DNA of 51,691 bases from Kiritimatiellia bacterium (GTDB lineage: Bacteria > Verrucomicrobiota > Kiritimatiellia > CAIQIC01 > Lenti-01): positions 1 to 51,691 of the forward strand of contig JAFYAC010000046.1 in NCBI GenBank assembly GCA_017540905.1. Direction: 5' to 3'. Made by a program: the position numbers and the translations under genes. Each line of letters begins with the position of its first letter. The stretch's first letter is position 1. Shown here piece by piece: positions 40,478 to 48,499 of this stretch. The notes under the pieces are model-generated. The model had not been told where the DNA came from and did not search any database. It worked only from the letters and a program-made list of their open reading frames with translations.

Positions 40478-42553
40478 ATGCTGCGGACCGAAGCGATTGC
40501 GGAAACCCTGCGCCGGACGCGCGCGGCCGCCACGGCCGCCGCCGCCCTCCTCTGCGCCGGCGCGCTGCTCGCCCCCGCCCCCGCCGCGGCGCAGCAGAAC
40601 CCCATGGCGACGACCACCCTGGCCGACGGCATCCCCGGCGTCCACGGCGTCGCCCGCCATCCCGACGGCTCCGTCTACGTCACCCAGCTCGACGCCGGCC
40701 AGATCTCCGTCATCCGCAACGGCCGCGCCGAAAACGCCCTCGCCCCCGGCTGGACCGTCTCCGAAGACCTCCCCCGCTGGGCCATCAAGGACGACGTCCC
40801 CCTCTCCGCCTGGCAGGCCGCCAAGCTCGACCACCCCGGCCCCATCGCCATCTCCACCAACGGCACCCTCTTCGTCGCCGAGCAGGTGCCCAACGGCCGC
40901 CTCCTCTCCTTCCCGCCCAATCCCGAAACCGGCGCCTACGACACCGCCGTCGCCATTCCCGTCCCCTGGCTCGACCAGCAGTTCCAGTGGCACGACATCG
41001 TGGTCGACAACTACGACCGCCTCTACGTCGTCGGCATGGACGAAATCGGCCCCGACTTCATGAAATTCGGCTCCGCGCTCGTCCGCGACCAGGAAGGCGA
41101 CTGGTGGGTCATGGACTTCGGTCCCTTCGCCCGCTTCAGCACCATGGCCCTTTCCGACCGCCAGGACGCCATGCTCCTCGGCGACAAGGCCCACGGCAAC
41201 GTCTCCTGGTGGGAAGTCAACCGCCACATCATGATGGGCGGCAGCCCGGAAGTCGCCGGCCGCTCCTCCCTCCAGTCCCTCGCCTTCTACCCCGACGGCT
41301 CCTTCGTCATCGGCCAGATCGACTCCCCCACCGCCGCCTCCGTCGTCCGCATGGACCCCTTCTCCGGCCAGCAAGTCCCCCTCGTCTCCGGCCTCAAGTC
41401 CCTCGGCGACATCGCGATGGACCGCGCCAAGGGCTGCCTCTACATCACCGACCCCGCCGCCGGCCGCGTCATCGAGGCCACCCCCAACCCGCCGATGGCC
41501 TACAACGAAGTCGCCATCCGCCAGATCGTCCGCTCCATCGAAGGCATGAGCGGCGTCGCCTCCGAAGCCCCCGCCTTCCTCAACAACTTCTTCGACCGCC
41601 TCCAGGACGCCGCCAAGGACCTGCTCCCCGACGACTCCACCCACTCCGTCCAGTTCACCCTTTCCGACATCGCCGGCAAGATGCCGATCGTCGCCGGCCG
41701 CGTCCAGACCGTCGTCACCGTCGAGGGCGCCGAAGCCGACCCCATCGACACCCTCGAATTCTTCCTCCTCTTCCCCTCCAAGTTCGTCATGACCGAGGAC
41801 TCCGCCACCCCCTCCCTGAGCTTCTTCTCCCTCAAGCGCAAGAGCGGCAAGATCGAGCAGACCAAGCCCGTCTTCAAGAACGACGTCGGCGTCTACCGCC
41901 TCTCCGGCACCAACATCTTCAAGATCGGCACCAGCTCCGGCGGCCTCTACGTCCCCGTCGTCACCTGCGGCCTCAAGCCCTCCGACGACGGCATCGGCAT
42001 CGACCTCGCCTTCCTCGGCACCGGCGTCTACGACGACTACTACCTCTCCCTCTTCCAGGGCCCCATGCAGCAGACCGCGACGCTCGTCGTCAACGCCGAC
42101 GGCTCCGGCACCAACGACGCCTCCACCGTCACCTACGAAGCGACCTTCATGGAAGAAGCCACCATCGAAGGCCTCAAGGGCAAGAGCCAGGAAAAGATGT
42201 CCAACCTCCTCATCTCCGGCTTCTCCGGCGGCGGCGCCGGCGCCAACCGCTCCGTCGGCTGGCTCCGCCTCGGCAAGTTCCCCGCCCAGGCCACCGTCTC
42301 CTACGGCGACAGCGACACCGCCATCGCCCTCGCCGGCGCCGGAGGCCTCAAGGACGTCCTCGACAAGAAGGAACTCGAACTCCGCCAGGCCGCCGCCGCC
42401 GAACTCGCCACCGAAGAGGAAGAAGAAGTCGGCGAGACCGTTTCCGAAGAACTGATTTCCGCCGCCCACGCCGCCGCCGCCGCCCAGGCCGCCGCCGCGG
42501 ACGAAGCCGATGCCGGCGCCGGCGGAGCCGTAGAGGAAGACGACGCCCCATGA
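40478..42553 (+). CDS. exported beta-propeller-like protein of the ExbB/ExbD cassette
   Basis: A 691-residue exported protein: signal peptide about residues 1-39 (ending PAAAQ). Residues ~45-330 contain repeats of the NHL/SMP-30 kind: GVHGVARHPDGSVYVTQLDAG, ISTNGTLFVAEQ, VVDNYDRLYVVG, LAFYPDGSFVIGQ, IAMDRAKGCLYITDP. A beta-sandwich-like region follows (about 380-620). The C-terminal 60 residues are a Glu/Ala-rich tail. GGGAGG lies 5 nt before the ATG. Its stop overlaps the next gene by 4 nt. A propeller between ExbB-like and ExbD-like partners recalls TolB in Tol-Pal, but no sequence match to TolB is claimed; the specific function is unknown. Confidence 0.75.
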   Translation: MLRTEAIAETLRRTRAAATAAAALLCAGALLAPAPAAAQQNPMATTTLADGIPGVHGVARHPDGSVYVTQLDAGQISVIRNGRAENALAPGWTVSEDLPRWAIKDDVPLSAWQAAKLDHPGPIAISTNGTLFVAEQVPNGRLLSFPPNPETGAYDTAVAIPVPWLDQQFQWHDIVVDNYDRLYVVGMDEIGPDFMKFGSALVRDQEGDWWVMDFGPFARFSTMALSDRQDAMLLGDKAHGNVSWWEVNRHIMMGGSPEVAGRSSLQSLAFYPDGSFVIGQIDSPTAASVVRMDPFSGQQVPLVSGLKSLGDIAMDRAKGCLYITDPAAGRVIEATPNPPMAYNEVAIRQIVRSIEGMSGVASEAPAFLNNFFDRLQDAAKDLLPDDSTHSVQFTLSDIAGKMPIVAGRVQTVVTVEGAEADPIDTLEFFLLFPSKFVMTEDSATPSLSFFSLKRKSGKIEQTKPVFKNDVGVYRLSGTNIFKIGTSSGGLYVPVVTCGLKPSDDGIGIDLAFLGTGVYDDYYLSLFQGPMQQTATLVVNADGSGTNDASTVTYEATFMEEATIEGLKGKSQEKMSNLLISGFSGGGAGANRSVGWLRLGKFPAQATVSYGDSDTAIALAGAGGLKDVLDKKELELRQAAAAELATEEEEEVGETVSEELISAAHAAAAAQAAAADEADAGAGGAVEEDDAP

Positions 42554-43233
42554 AAGACTCCTCCGTAGACACCAGCGGCTTCCAGAACATCGTGCTGATG
42601 CTCATCGGCGTCCTCATGGTGATGCTGATTTCCAACGTCGTCACCATCATTTCCAACCCCGACAACATCAAGATCGGCGCCCTCGTCACCGGCGGTGTCT
42701 ACGGCGAGGACGAAACCAAGAGCGTCGCCATGCCCAAATTCCAGAACATGCGCCAGGACCCCGTCTACATCGACGTCGAGGCCAACCGCATGATCATCTA
42801 CGAACCCTCCTACCGCCCCTACGAAGTCCTCGCCCGCGAACTCCTCCTCCCCGGCAACGACTTCGAGGAATTCCTCGACTGGATCGAAGCCCGCAAGACC
42901 ACCCGCTACGTCGTCCTCCTCCTCCGCCCCGGCTCCGCCAAGTTCCAGCGCCGCCTCCGCCAGATCTGCCGCGACCGCGGCATCGACGTCGGCTTCGAAC
43001 CCTGGGACGCCGGCCGCACCATCGAAATCGCGGGCGCCGCCCAGGGCGCCCTCCGCATCCGTCCCGCCCGTTCCACCCTCGAAGCCCAGGGCATCGACCC
43101 CGACCTCTTCTGGAGCCTCCAGGGCGTCGAGGGCGCCGCCGCCGGCGGCGACGCCGGGGCCGCCGGCGGGGACACCGGCGGCGACGATGCCGCCGCACCC
43201 GCACCCGCCGCCACGGCGGAGGAAGGAGCATAG
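42550..43233 (+). CDS. ExbD/TolR-like protein, Asn variant
   Basis: A 227-residue protein with one N-terminal membrane segment (about residues 11-35) after a short cytoplasmic stretch, then a periplasmic domain and a Gly/Ala/Asp-rich tail from about 195. The pattern F-x-D-x-M at the segment's start in ExbD/TolR reads FQNIV here, with Asn13 at the proton-carrying Asp position. The periplasmic part RYVVLLLRPGSAKFQRRLRQ and RGIDVGFEPWD matches the second ExbD-like protein. It overlaps the propeller gene by 4 nt and is 2 bp from the next gene, so stoichiometric expression is likely. Confidence 0.78.
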   Translation: MKDSSVDTSGFQNIVLMLIGVLMVMLISNVVTIISNPDNIKIGALVTGGVYGEDETKSVAMPKFQNMRQDPVYIDVEANRMIIYEPSYRPYEVLARELLLPGNDFEEFLDWIEARKTTRYVVLLLRPGSAKFQRRLRQICRDRGIDVGFEPWDAGRTIEIAGAAQGALRIRPARSTLEAQGIDPDLFWSLQGVEGAAAGGDAGAAGGDTGGDDAAAPAPAATAEEGA

Positions 43234-43235
43234 CC

Positions 43236-43865
43236 ATGGCCGCCAAGGGCCCATCCATGGATTTGAGTTCCTTCCAGGACATCATGACGTGCATCCTGGG
43301 GATCCTGATCCTGATCATTCTGCTCACCGGCATCGACGCCTCCCAGATCACCGTTTTGGTCGCCACGCCGAAGGAAGACTCCGCCGACGACAAGACGCCG
43401 GCCTTCTTCGAGTGCCGCGCCAACCAACTCTTCTACATCTCCCTGAAGGAGCTCGGCGAAGTCTGCGACAAGAAGACCGAAGCCCTCAAGGACCTCTCCC
43501 AGGGCAACGAAGCCGAATTCCTCAAGCAGGCCGCCCAGTCCATCCTCTCCTACAACGGCTTCAACCTCGACTACACCTACGCCCTGATGGGCCGCTACGT
43601 CCTGACCCCCGACTACGAAGCCGAGGGCTACAAGATGGAGAACTACCCGGTCGAAGACGAAACCATGTGGTTCGGCTCCAAGCTGGCCGCGCTCGATCCC
43701 CAGACCGCGTTCATCTGCTTCTTCGTCCGCCCCGACAGCTTCAACATCTTCCAGAAGGCTCGCGGCATCGCCTGGCTGCGCGGCTTCAACGTCGCCTGCG
43801 AACTCCAGGACGCCGCCAACCCCATCGTCATCGGCCCCGGCGGCGAACGCGTCCTCCAGCAGTAG
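43236..43865 (+). CDS. ExbD/TolR-like protein, Asp variant
   Basis: A 209-residue protein with a single N-terminal membrane segment. FQDIMTCILGILILIILL (from residue 13) aligns with FIDVMLVLLIIFM of ExbD, so Asp15 sits where the essential proton-accepting Asp is. The periplasmic domain carries FFVRPDSFNIFQKARGI and RGFNVACELQD, parallel to the neighbour's RPGSAKFQRRLRQI and RGIDVGFEPWD, showing that the two are paralogues. Last gene of the cassette; GGAGC precedes the ATG. A hairpin and the palindrome array follow. Confidence 0.8.
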   Translation: MAAKGPSMDLSSFQDIMTCILGILILIILLTGIDASQITVLVATPKEDSADDKTPAFFECRANQLFYISLKELGEVCDKKTEALKDLSQGNEAEFLKQAAQSILSYNGFNLDYTYALMGRYVLTPDYEAEGYKMENYPVEDETMWFGSKLAALDPQTAFICFFVRPDSFNIFQKARGIAWLRGFNVACELQDAANPIVIGPGGERVLQQ

Positions 43866-43906
43866 GCCGACTCCCCCTTCTTCCCCCTTGCCCCCTCCGC
43901 GGGGAG

Positions 43907-43926
43907 GGCCGCGCTTTGCCGCGGCC
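43907..43926. repeat. GC-rich hairpin of the twin-hairpin family
   Basis: GGCCGCG-ctttgc-CGCGGCC preceded by CCCTCCGCGGGGAGG, as in the copy at 4969-5028. It lies 40 bp after the last gene of the ExbB/ExbD cassette. The rest of 43927-44107 shows no gene; GGCGGGCAGGGGACTGCCCGCC near 43998 is another strong hairpin. Confidence 0.6.
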
Positions 43927-44107
43927 GCGCGCACCGTGTGTTCCCGGCACGTCCCTGGAACGCCCTTTCCTTCATGCAACTGCCATTCCGCACGGCGGGC
44001 AGGGGACTGCCCGCCCTACCAGCCCGTTGTTGGGAGGTGCGGCTTCCAGCCGCGCCTTGACGGATGGAGCGTGGGGAGGCAAAGGGGGGAATGGAATGGG
44101 GAAAAAG

Positions 44108-44231
44108 TTTTCCAATGGTTGGAAAACTTTTTTCCAATCATTGGAAAATGGGCGAATAATTTTTCCAATCATTGGAAAAATCTGGATGAATTTTCCAACC
44201 ATTGGAAAGTTTTTTTCCAATCATTGGAAAA
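44108..44231. repeat. array of five 19-bp palindromes
   Basis: Five TTTTCCAA-n3-TTGGAAAA-type units (central ATGG, ATCA, ATCA, ACCA, ATCA) spaced 3-14 bp apart between convergent genes. Central triplets here are mostly the reverse complement of those in the arrays at 7512 and 15106, meaning the array lies in the opposite orientation. Confidence 0.9.
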
Positions 44232-44291
44232 CTTGCGGAGGGGGCGGGGAGGGAGGCGTATGCGGCCGTGTGCATGCGGGGGACTGGCCGC

Positions 44292-45863
44292 TCACTTCGG
44301 CCGCCGCCGCCCCGGCAGGACGCGCGACACCGCGCCCGCCAGTCCGGCGCGCGAGGGGGCGTCGAGCAACAGGCGCCACGAAAGGGCGGCGAAGGCCGCG
44401 GCCAGTCCGGCGGTCGCCGCCAGCCGCGGGCCAAGGGCGCCGATGGCGCCGATGGCGGGCAACGGCGCCAGCAGCAGCAGCACCGCCAGCGCCGCGCGGG
44501 CGATGTCGCCGGCGGCGCGCGGCACCCGGCGGAGCGCCATCGGGTACAGGACCAGGGCTTCGATGCCGCAGCGGACGGACCAGACCGCGGCCATTCCGGT
44601 GATGCCCCAGCGGCGCGTCGCCCATACCGCCGCCAGCAGGAACGGCACCAGCTCGGCCAAGTGCCAGCGGGCCGCCAGGTCGGGCCGCCCCGCGCTCTGC
44701 AGGAGGGAAAAGGCCAGGTAGGCCAGGGAATAGAGGTAGATGCCCGCGGACATGGTGCGGAGAATCGGCGCCGCCGCCGCCCCCACGTCCGGCCCCACCC
44801 ACCAGGCCAGGAATTCAGGGGCCAGGGCGTGGATGCCCAGCACCGCCGGCGCCATCGCCAGCGCCAGCCACTTGACCGCACGGCCGAACAGGCGGTCGGC
44901 TTCCGGCGAGCCGCCCGCAAAATGCATCGTAAGCGGCGGGAACAGGGCCGACACCCACGCGCGCGGGAGAATCAGCAGCTTCACCACCAGCTCGGACGCG
45001 ACGCTGTAGTGCGCCACGTTCGCCAGCGTGCGCTCGGCGCCGACCACGAAGCGGTCGATCTGCAGCATCACCGGCATGGTGACGTTCGAGACCGTCAGCC
45101 ACCCGCCGAACGTCAGCAGCGGGCGCACCATCGCCCGGTCGGCGCGTACGCCGGCCCGCAGCCCCGGCACCAGGCACAGGCAGCCCGCCAGGTAGACCGC
45201 CAGCTCCGCCAGGCGCACCGCCACCAGCGCCGACACCACCCACACCAGGCTCTTCGTGAACGCCAGCACCGCCAGCGGCGCCAGGAAGGTCCCCATCCCC
45301 ACCGGCACCCGCACCAGGTTGATCAGCCGGAAGTTCTGGTTCGTCTCCAGCATCCCCACCAGCCCCGTCACCGCGATCGTGAACGGCAGCGCCGCCGCCA
45401 CCACCAGGAACGCCGCGCGCACTTCGCCCTGCATCGCCGGGGGGATCGCCAGGCGCGTACCCGCCAGCCAGCCCGACAGGCCCGCCAGCGCCAGGCCGCC
45501 CGCCAGGCCGAGCACCGCCATCATCATCAGCCCCGTCCAGAAGATGCGCGGCACGTCGCCGCGGCGGCCCAGGCCGATCGCTTCGGCCGTCAGTTTCGTC
45601 ATCGCACGCCCCATCCCCAGGTCCAGCAGGTTCAGGTAGCCCACCAGCAGCCAGACCAGCGACAGTACCCCGAACCGCTCCTCGCCCAACCCCCGCAGCA
45701 GCAGCGGGAACGCAAAGAACGCCGCCAGCATCGGCGCGCACAGCCCGAACAGGTTCCATCCCGTGTAGCCCGCGATCTTGCGTCCCGTGGGGATCGGCGC
45801 GCCGCCGGGCGGCGGCGGGGGCGCGGACGGGGGCGGCGGGGGTTGGCGGGGGGCGGCGGTCAC
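44292..45863 (-). CDS. polysaccharide/oligosaccharide flippase (Wzx/MATE-like)
   Basis: A 523-residue inner-membrane protein with a Pro-rich N-terminal tail of about 25 residues and about 14 hydrophobic segments. KIAGYTGWNLFGLCAPMLAAFFAFPLLLRGLG and the LSLVWLLVGYLNLLDLGMGRAMTKL region match polysaccharide biosynthesis (Wzx/RfbX) proteins that flip undecaprenyl-linked glycans across the membrane. A GTG start at 45863 is proposed because it overlaps the deacetylase stop in a GTGA, giving coupling. It fits the glycosyltransferases elsewhere in the window. Confidence 0.83.
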   Translation of the reverse strand: MTAAPRQPPPPPSAPPPPPGGAPIPTGRKIAGYTGWNLFGLCAPMLAAFFAFPLLLRGLGEERFGVLSLVWLLVGYLNLLDLGMGRAMTKLTAEAIGLGRRGDVPRIFWTGLMMMAVLGLAGGLALAGLSGWLAGTRLAIPPAMQGEVRAAFLVVAAALPFTIAVTGLVGMLETNQNFRLINLVRVPVGMGTFLAPLAVLAFTKSLVWVVSALVAVRLAELAVYLAGCLCLVPGLRAGVRADRAMVRPLLTFGGWLTVSNVTMPVMLQIDRFVVGAERTLANVAHYSVASELVVKLLILPRAWVSALFPPLTMHFAGGSPEADRLFGRAVKWLALAMAPAVLGIHALAPEFLAWWVGPDVGAAAAPILRTMSAGIYLYSLAYLAFSLLQSAGRPDLAARWHLAELVPFLLAAVWATRRWGITGMAAVWSVRCGIEALVLYPMALRRVPRAAGDIARAALAVLLLLAPLPAIGAIGALGPRLAATAGLAAAFAALSWRLLLDAPSRAGLAGAVSRVLPGRRRPK

Positions 45864-47050
45864 GGCGGGTAGAGGGGGTTGGCGAGGTCGAGGCCGCTCG
45901 CGGCCCCCGGCAGGCGCTGCCAGGGACGGCGCCGCCCGGGACCCGGCAGGCACGGCAACCACGCGTGCTTCAGCCGCATGATCTGGTACGGCGGCTGCCC
46001 CGCTTCCGCCAGGTGCCGCCCGAACAGGCGGTCGGAACACGCCGTGCGGAAGCCCACCGCGCGCGCCGCCTCGATCGATTCCCGCGACGACACCGCCCAC
46101 GGGAAGCACATGTGCGCGATGTCCTTGCCCAAGGCCGCCGACAGCGTTTCGCGGCTCCGCCCCAGGTCCTCCCGCAGGGCCGCCATCCGCTCCTCCGGCG
46201 TCTCCCGGCGCCCCGCCGGCGCGTTGGCCAGCACCCGCCGCAGGACGTCCCGCCAGCCGGGCCGCCCGAAGAAGGCTTCGCCGCCGCCCGCGCGCACCGC
46301 TTCGGTGCACGCCTCGAACGCCTCCGGCGCGCGCCACGCCAATACGTCCGACAGCCGGGACCGGGTTTGCCGCAGCGGCGCCCCCAGGTCGCCCCGGGAA
46401 AGGAAACGCGGGCCGCCCGGCGCATCCACCCACGGCACGTCGTGGGGATGGATCCGCGCGCCGGGCTCCAGGAAGCCCGTCACCGCCGGGTCCGACGGCA
46501 CCTGCGCGTGGCGGTATGAATGCGCCTGGATGTCCACACGCCCCGACGCTTCCAGCGCGCGCAGCTCGGCCCAGGTGCAGAACATCGGGTCCTCACGGTC
46601 GATCCGCGCGGGGGGCGCTTCCCCGGACGGCGGCGCCGGGCGTGGGGAGGACGGACCGTCGGGGACGCGCGCGGGGCTGACGTAGGCGATCGCCCGCAGG
46701 CCGTACTCCGCCAGGAGCGGGCCGACCGTGAACCACAGGCTGCTCCACGCATCGTCGAACGTCAGCGCCACCGCCCGCGGGCCCGGCGAAACCCCGCGCA
46801 GCACCCACGCCTCCAGCTCGTCCGCGCCGATGGTGCGGCAGCCGCTCTCCGCCACGTGCCGGAAGTACGGCTCGAGCCCCGCGCGCGAGGACTCGTGGAA
46901 GTGGAACACCGGCACCGCCCGCCGCGGAAAGCCCCCGCCGAACAGGAACGCCGGATAGCGCCCCGTCGCCACGTCCAGCACCCCCCGCCACGCCGTCTTC
47001 CGCTCCTGGAACGGCAACCGCCGCGGCCGCCCCCCCGCCACCGCCCGCAT
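45860..47050 (-). CDS. polysaccharide deacetylase (CE4) family protein
   Basis: A 396-residue protein with the full CE4 metal and catalytic set: LTFDDAW (Asp99 base, Asp100 metal) and AHSYRHA (His177, His181). MCFPWAVSS near the end matches the later CE4 motif. It removes acetyl groups from N-acetylated sugars, probably on the glycan moved by the flippase that overlaps it. No signal peptide is apparent, so the protein may act on the cytoplasmic side. The start at 47050 (MRAVAGG) was chosen because the open frame upstream reads through a tandem repeat. Compare the degenerate relative at 21306. Confidence 0.85.
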   Translation of the reverse strand: MRAVAGGRPRRLPFQERKTAWRGVLDVATGRYPAFLFGGGFPRRAVPVFHFHESSRAGLEPYFRHVAESGCRTIGADELEAWVLRGVSPGPRAVALTFDDAWSSLWFTVGPLLAEYGLRAIAYVSPARVPDGPSSPRPAPPSGEAPPARIDREDPMFCTWAELRALEASGRVDIQAHSYRHAQVPSDPAVTGFLEPGARIHPHDVPWVDAPGGPRFLSRGDLGAPLRQTRSRLSDVLAWRAPEAFEACTEAVRAGGGEAFFGRPGWRDVLRRVLANAPAGRRETPEERMAALREDLGRSRETLSAALGKDIAHMCFPWAVSSRESIEAARAVGFRTACSDRLFGRHLAEAGQPPYQIMRLKHAWLPCLPGPGRRRPWQRLPGAASGLDLANPLYPP

Positions 47051-47120
47051 CCCCTCCCCCGTCACCGCACCCTCATCCCTTCCACTGTCTTTTCCGCTTT
47101 CCACGCCCCTGCCGCCGCCC

Positions 47121-47245
47121 ATGCCACATTCCATGCCACGTTCCGGACCATGTTCCATGCCACATTCCGGGCCGCGGCTTGTGTCGCGTTCAGTGCCATC
47201 TCCCATGACACGTCCCTTGCCGCATTCCTTGCCACTTTCCATGCC
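47121..47245. repeat. degenerate tandem repeat of ATGCCACATTCC units
   Basis: ATGCCACATTCC, ATGCCACGTTCCGGACC, ATGTTCC, ATGCCACATTCCGGGCC and weaker copies follow one another, with periods of 12-17 bp. In the minus-strand frame it would encode Met/Glu/Cys/Gly-rich repeats (MECGMEHG), which is why the deacetylase frame seems longer than it is. It lies between the divergent deacetylase and unknown-protein genes. Confidence 0.65.
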
Positions 47246-47303
47246 GCCCACTCTACCCCCTCCCCCCTCCCCGGTAAAGCCGCAATTGCCCACGCCCCCC
47301 ATC

Positions 47304-47363
47304 CTTTGCAATCACATGAAATCTCTTGACTTTCCGTTGTTTCCCATGCAGGATGCCCCCATG
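47304..47363 (+). promoter_or_regulatory. TTGCAA/ATG cassette, copy e, with promoter for the 313-residue protein
   Basis: CTTTGCAATCACATGAAAT (47304-47322) is followed by TTGACT (47326-47331), a 17-bp spacer, CAGGAT (47349-47354) and the ATG at 47361, 55 nt after the first T of TTGCAA. The TTGCAA motif thus sits just upstream of the -35 box, where an activator or UP-like element would. CAGGAT could also act as a ribosome binding site. Copy g has its -35-like box at the same distance. Confidence 0.6.
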
Positions 47364-48302
47364 TCCATCCTCGGCAACGCCCTCAAGAAAACCTCCAGGA
47401 CCATGGAGGACCTCAGCAGAGGCCCCGACATCGCGCCCGACTACGCGTTCCCGGTGGTCGCCCCGGTTGTCCTCGCGCTGGCGGCCGGCGTGTTCGGCAC
47501 GTACCTCGCCAGCGAGACCGGCATCGCTCTCGTGCGCGAACTGAAGCGCCGCCAGCGGCTGCACGAAAAGCGTCCCGACAGCCCCTCGCTGCGCGGTTCC
47601 CCCACCCCGGAGGAAATCGAGGCCGACGGCGAAATCGATCCCCGGACCCTCGCGGTGCGCCTGCGGCTGGGTTCCCGCCTGGCCGACCTGGAGCCCACGC
47701 TGGACACCAGCCTCCGCCACAAGGAGCTCCGGAACGGCCAGAAGCGCATCAAATCCCGTGCGCCGGGCCTGAAGGGATGGCTGAACGACCGCAGGATCAC
47801 CGTCAACTACAGCACCCTCGTCCGCTACAAGAAACTCGCCCAGCGCCTCCGCCAAGTGCTGTCGCTGGATGAGCGCCTGCCGCTGGAATGGCTGCTGCCG
47901 GGCGCGGTTCCGGAGGTGGAGATTCCGCTGGACCTGCGGGAGGCGTACGCCACCGCGAAGCGGCGTTTTGCGCGGATGTTGCGCGAACACCCCAATTTCA
48001 GCAGGCTGTCCCGCCATGTGGAGGACAAGCTCGGGGTCCGCCAGCTGCTCGCGGTGCGCCGCGCGCGGCGGCGGGAGAAAGAGGAGAGGTGGGTACGGCG
48101 GAGGCTGGCGAAAAACGCCCGCGCCAACGCCGCGGCGGTCGCGAAGCGCGGGAAGTATTCGGTGAAACTCGCGCCCGACCGCGTGGAGGCCACGAAGCAG
48201 GAACTCATACGGTTCCTGCAGGCACGGGATTTGCCAAGGCCGCTGGTTCATTTGCGCAACAAGGTCATCCACTGGATGCGCACGGAGGCGTGCAGGGGCT
48301 GA
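47361..48302 (+). CDS. uncharacterised basic protein with one hydrophobic segment
   Basis: A 313-residue protein; no family recognised. A hydrophobic stretch (about residues 31-51, VVAPVVLALAAGVFGTYLA) is followed by a strongly Arg/Lys-rich remainder. Two notable parts are KGWLNDRRITVNYSTLVRYKKLAQRLRQ, which looks like a helix-turn-helix or DNA-binding region, and LDERLPLEWLLPG. The C-terminal third (RRARRREKEERWVRRRLAKNARANAAA) is a basic coiled coil. ATG 47361 was preferred over 47346. It is one of only two intact ORFs starting at the conserved TTGCAA/ATG cassette. A membrane-tethered nucleic-acid-binding role is speculation. Confidence 0.65.
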   Translation: MSILGNALKKTSRTMEDLSRGPDIAPDYAFPVVAPVVLALAAGVFGTYLASETGIALVRELKRRQRLHEKRPDSPSLRGSPTPEEIEADGEIDPRTLAVRLRLGSRLADLEPTLDTSLRHKELRNGQKRIKSRAPGLKGWLNDRRITVNYSTLVRYKKLAQRLRQVLSLDERLPLEWLLPGAVPEVEIPLDLREAYATAKRRFARMLREHPNFSRLSRHVEDKLGVRQLLAVRRARRREKEERWVRRRLAKNARANAAAVAKRGKYSVKLAPDRVEATKQELIRFLQARDLPRPLVHLRNKVIHWMRTEACRG

Positions 48303-48410
48303 GGGGAATTGTCGGGGGAATGCAAGCCGCATGGGGGGAGTGTGGCCAAGGGATGGCAGGAAACGCCATGGAAGTAGGGGAGACGACGCGGCTCGGGCGG
48401 GGAAGGGCGG

Positions 48411-48448
48411 TTTCCAATGGTTGGAAAAGAAGTTTCCAATGGGTGGAA
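48411..48448. repeat. degenerate pair of 19-bp palindromes
   Basis: TTTCCAATGGTTGGAAAA (48411-48428) and TTTCCAATGGGTGGAA (48433-48448), the second with a broken palindrome. Located between convergent genes, as is the array at 44108. Confidence 0.75.
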
Positions 48449-48499
48449 GGCCGGATCGGGCGGCGGGAAGCCCGTTGCGCCCAGCGTAGGCCAGGAGAG

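Noticed and set aside
39033..43865. Interpretation as a Zorya anti-phage locus
   Set aside because: No OmpA-type peptidoglycan-binding domain in the ExbD-like proteins, and no helicase or nuclease genes follow, so the known Zorya gene set is absent.
44202..45872. Long plus-strand frame opposite the flippase
   Set aside because: Arg/Gln/His-rich with no domain; the minus-strand flippase explains the region.
47051..47311. Longer deacetylase start with Met/Glu/Gly-rich repeats
   Set aside because: The stretch is a tandem DNA repeat with no ribosome binding site, and the protein is complete from 47050.
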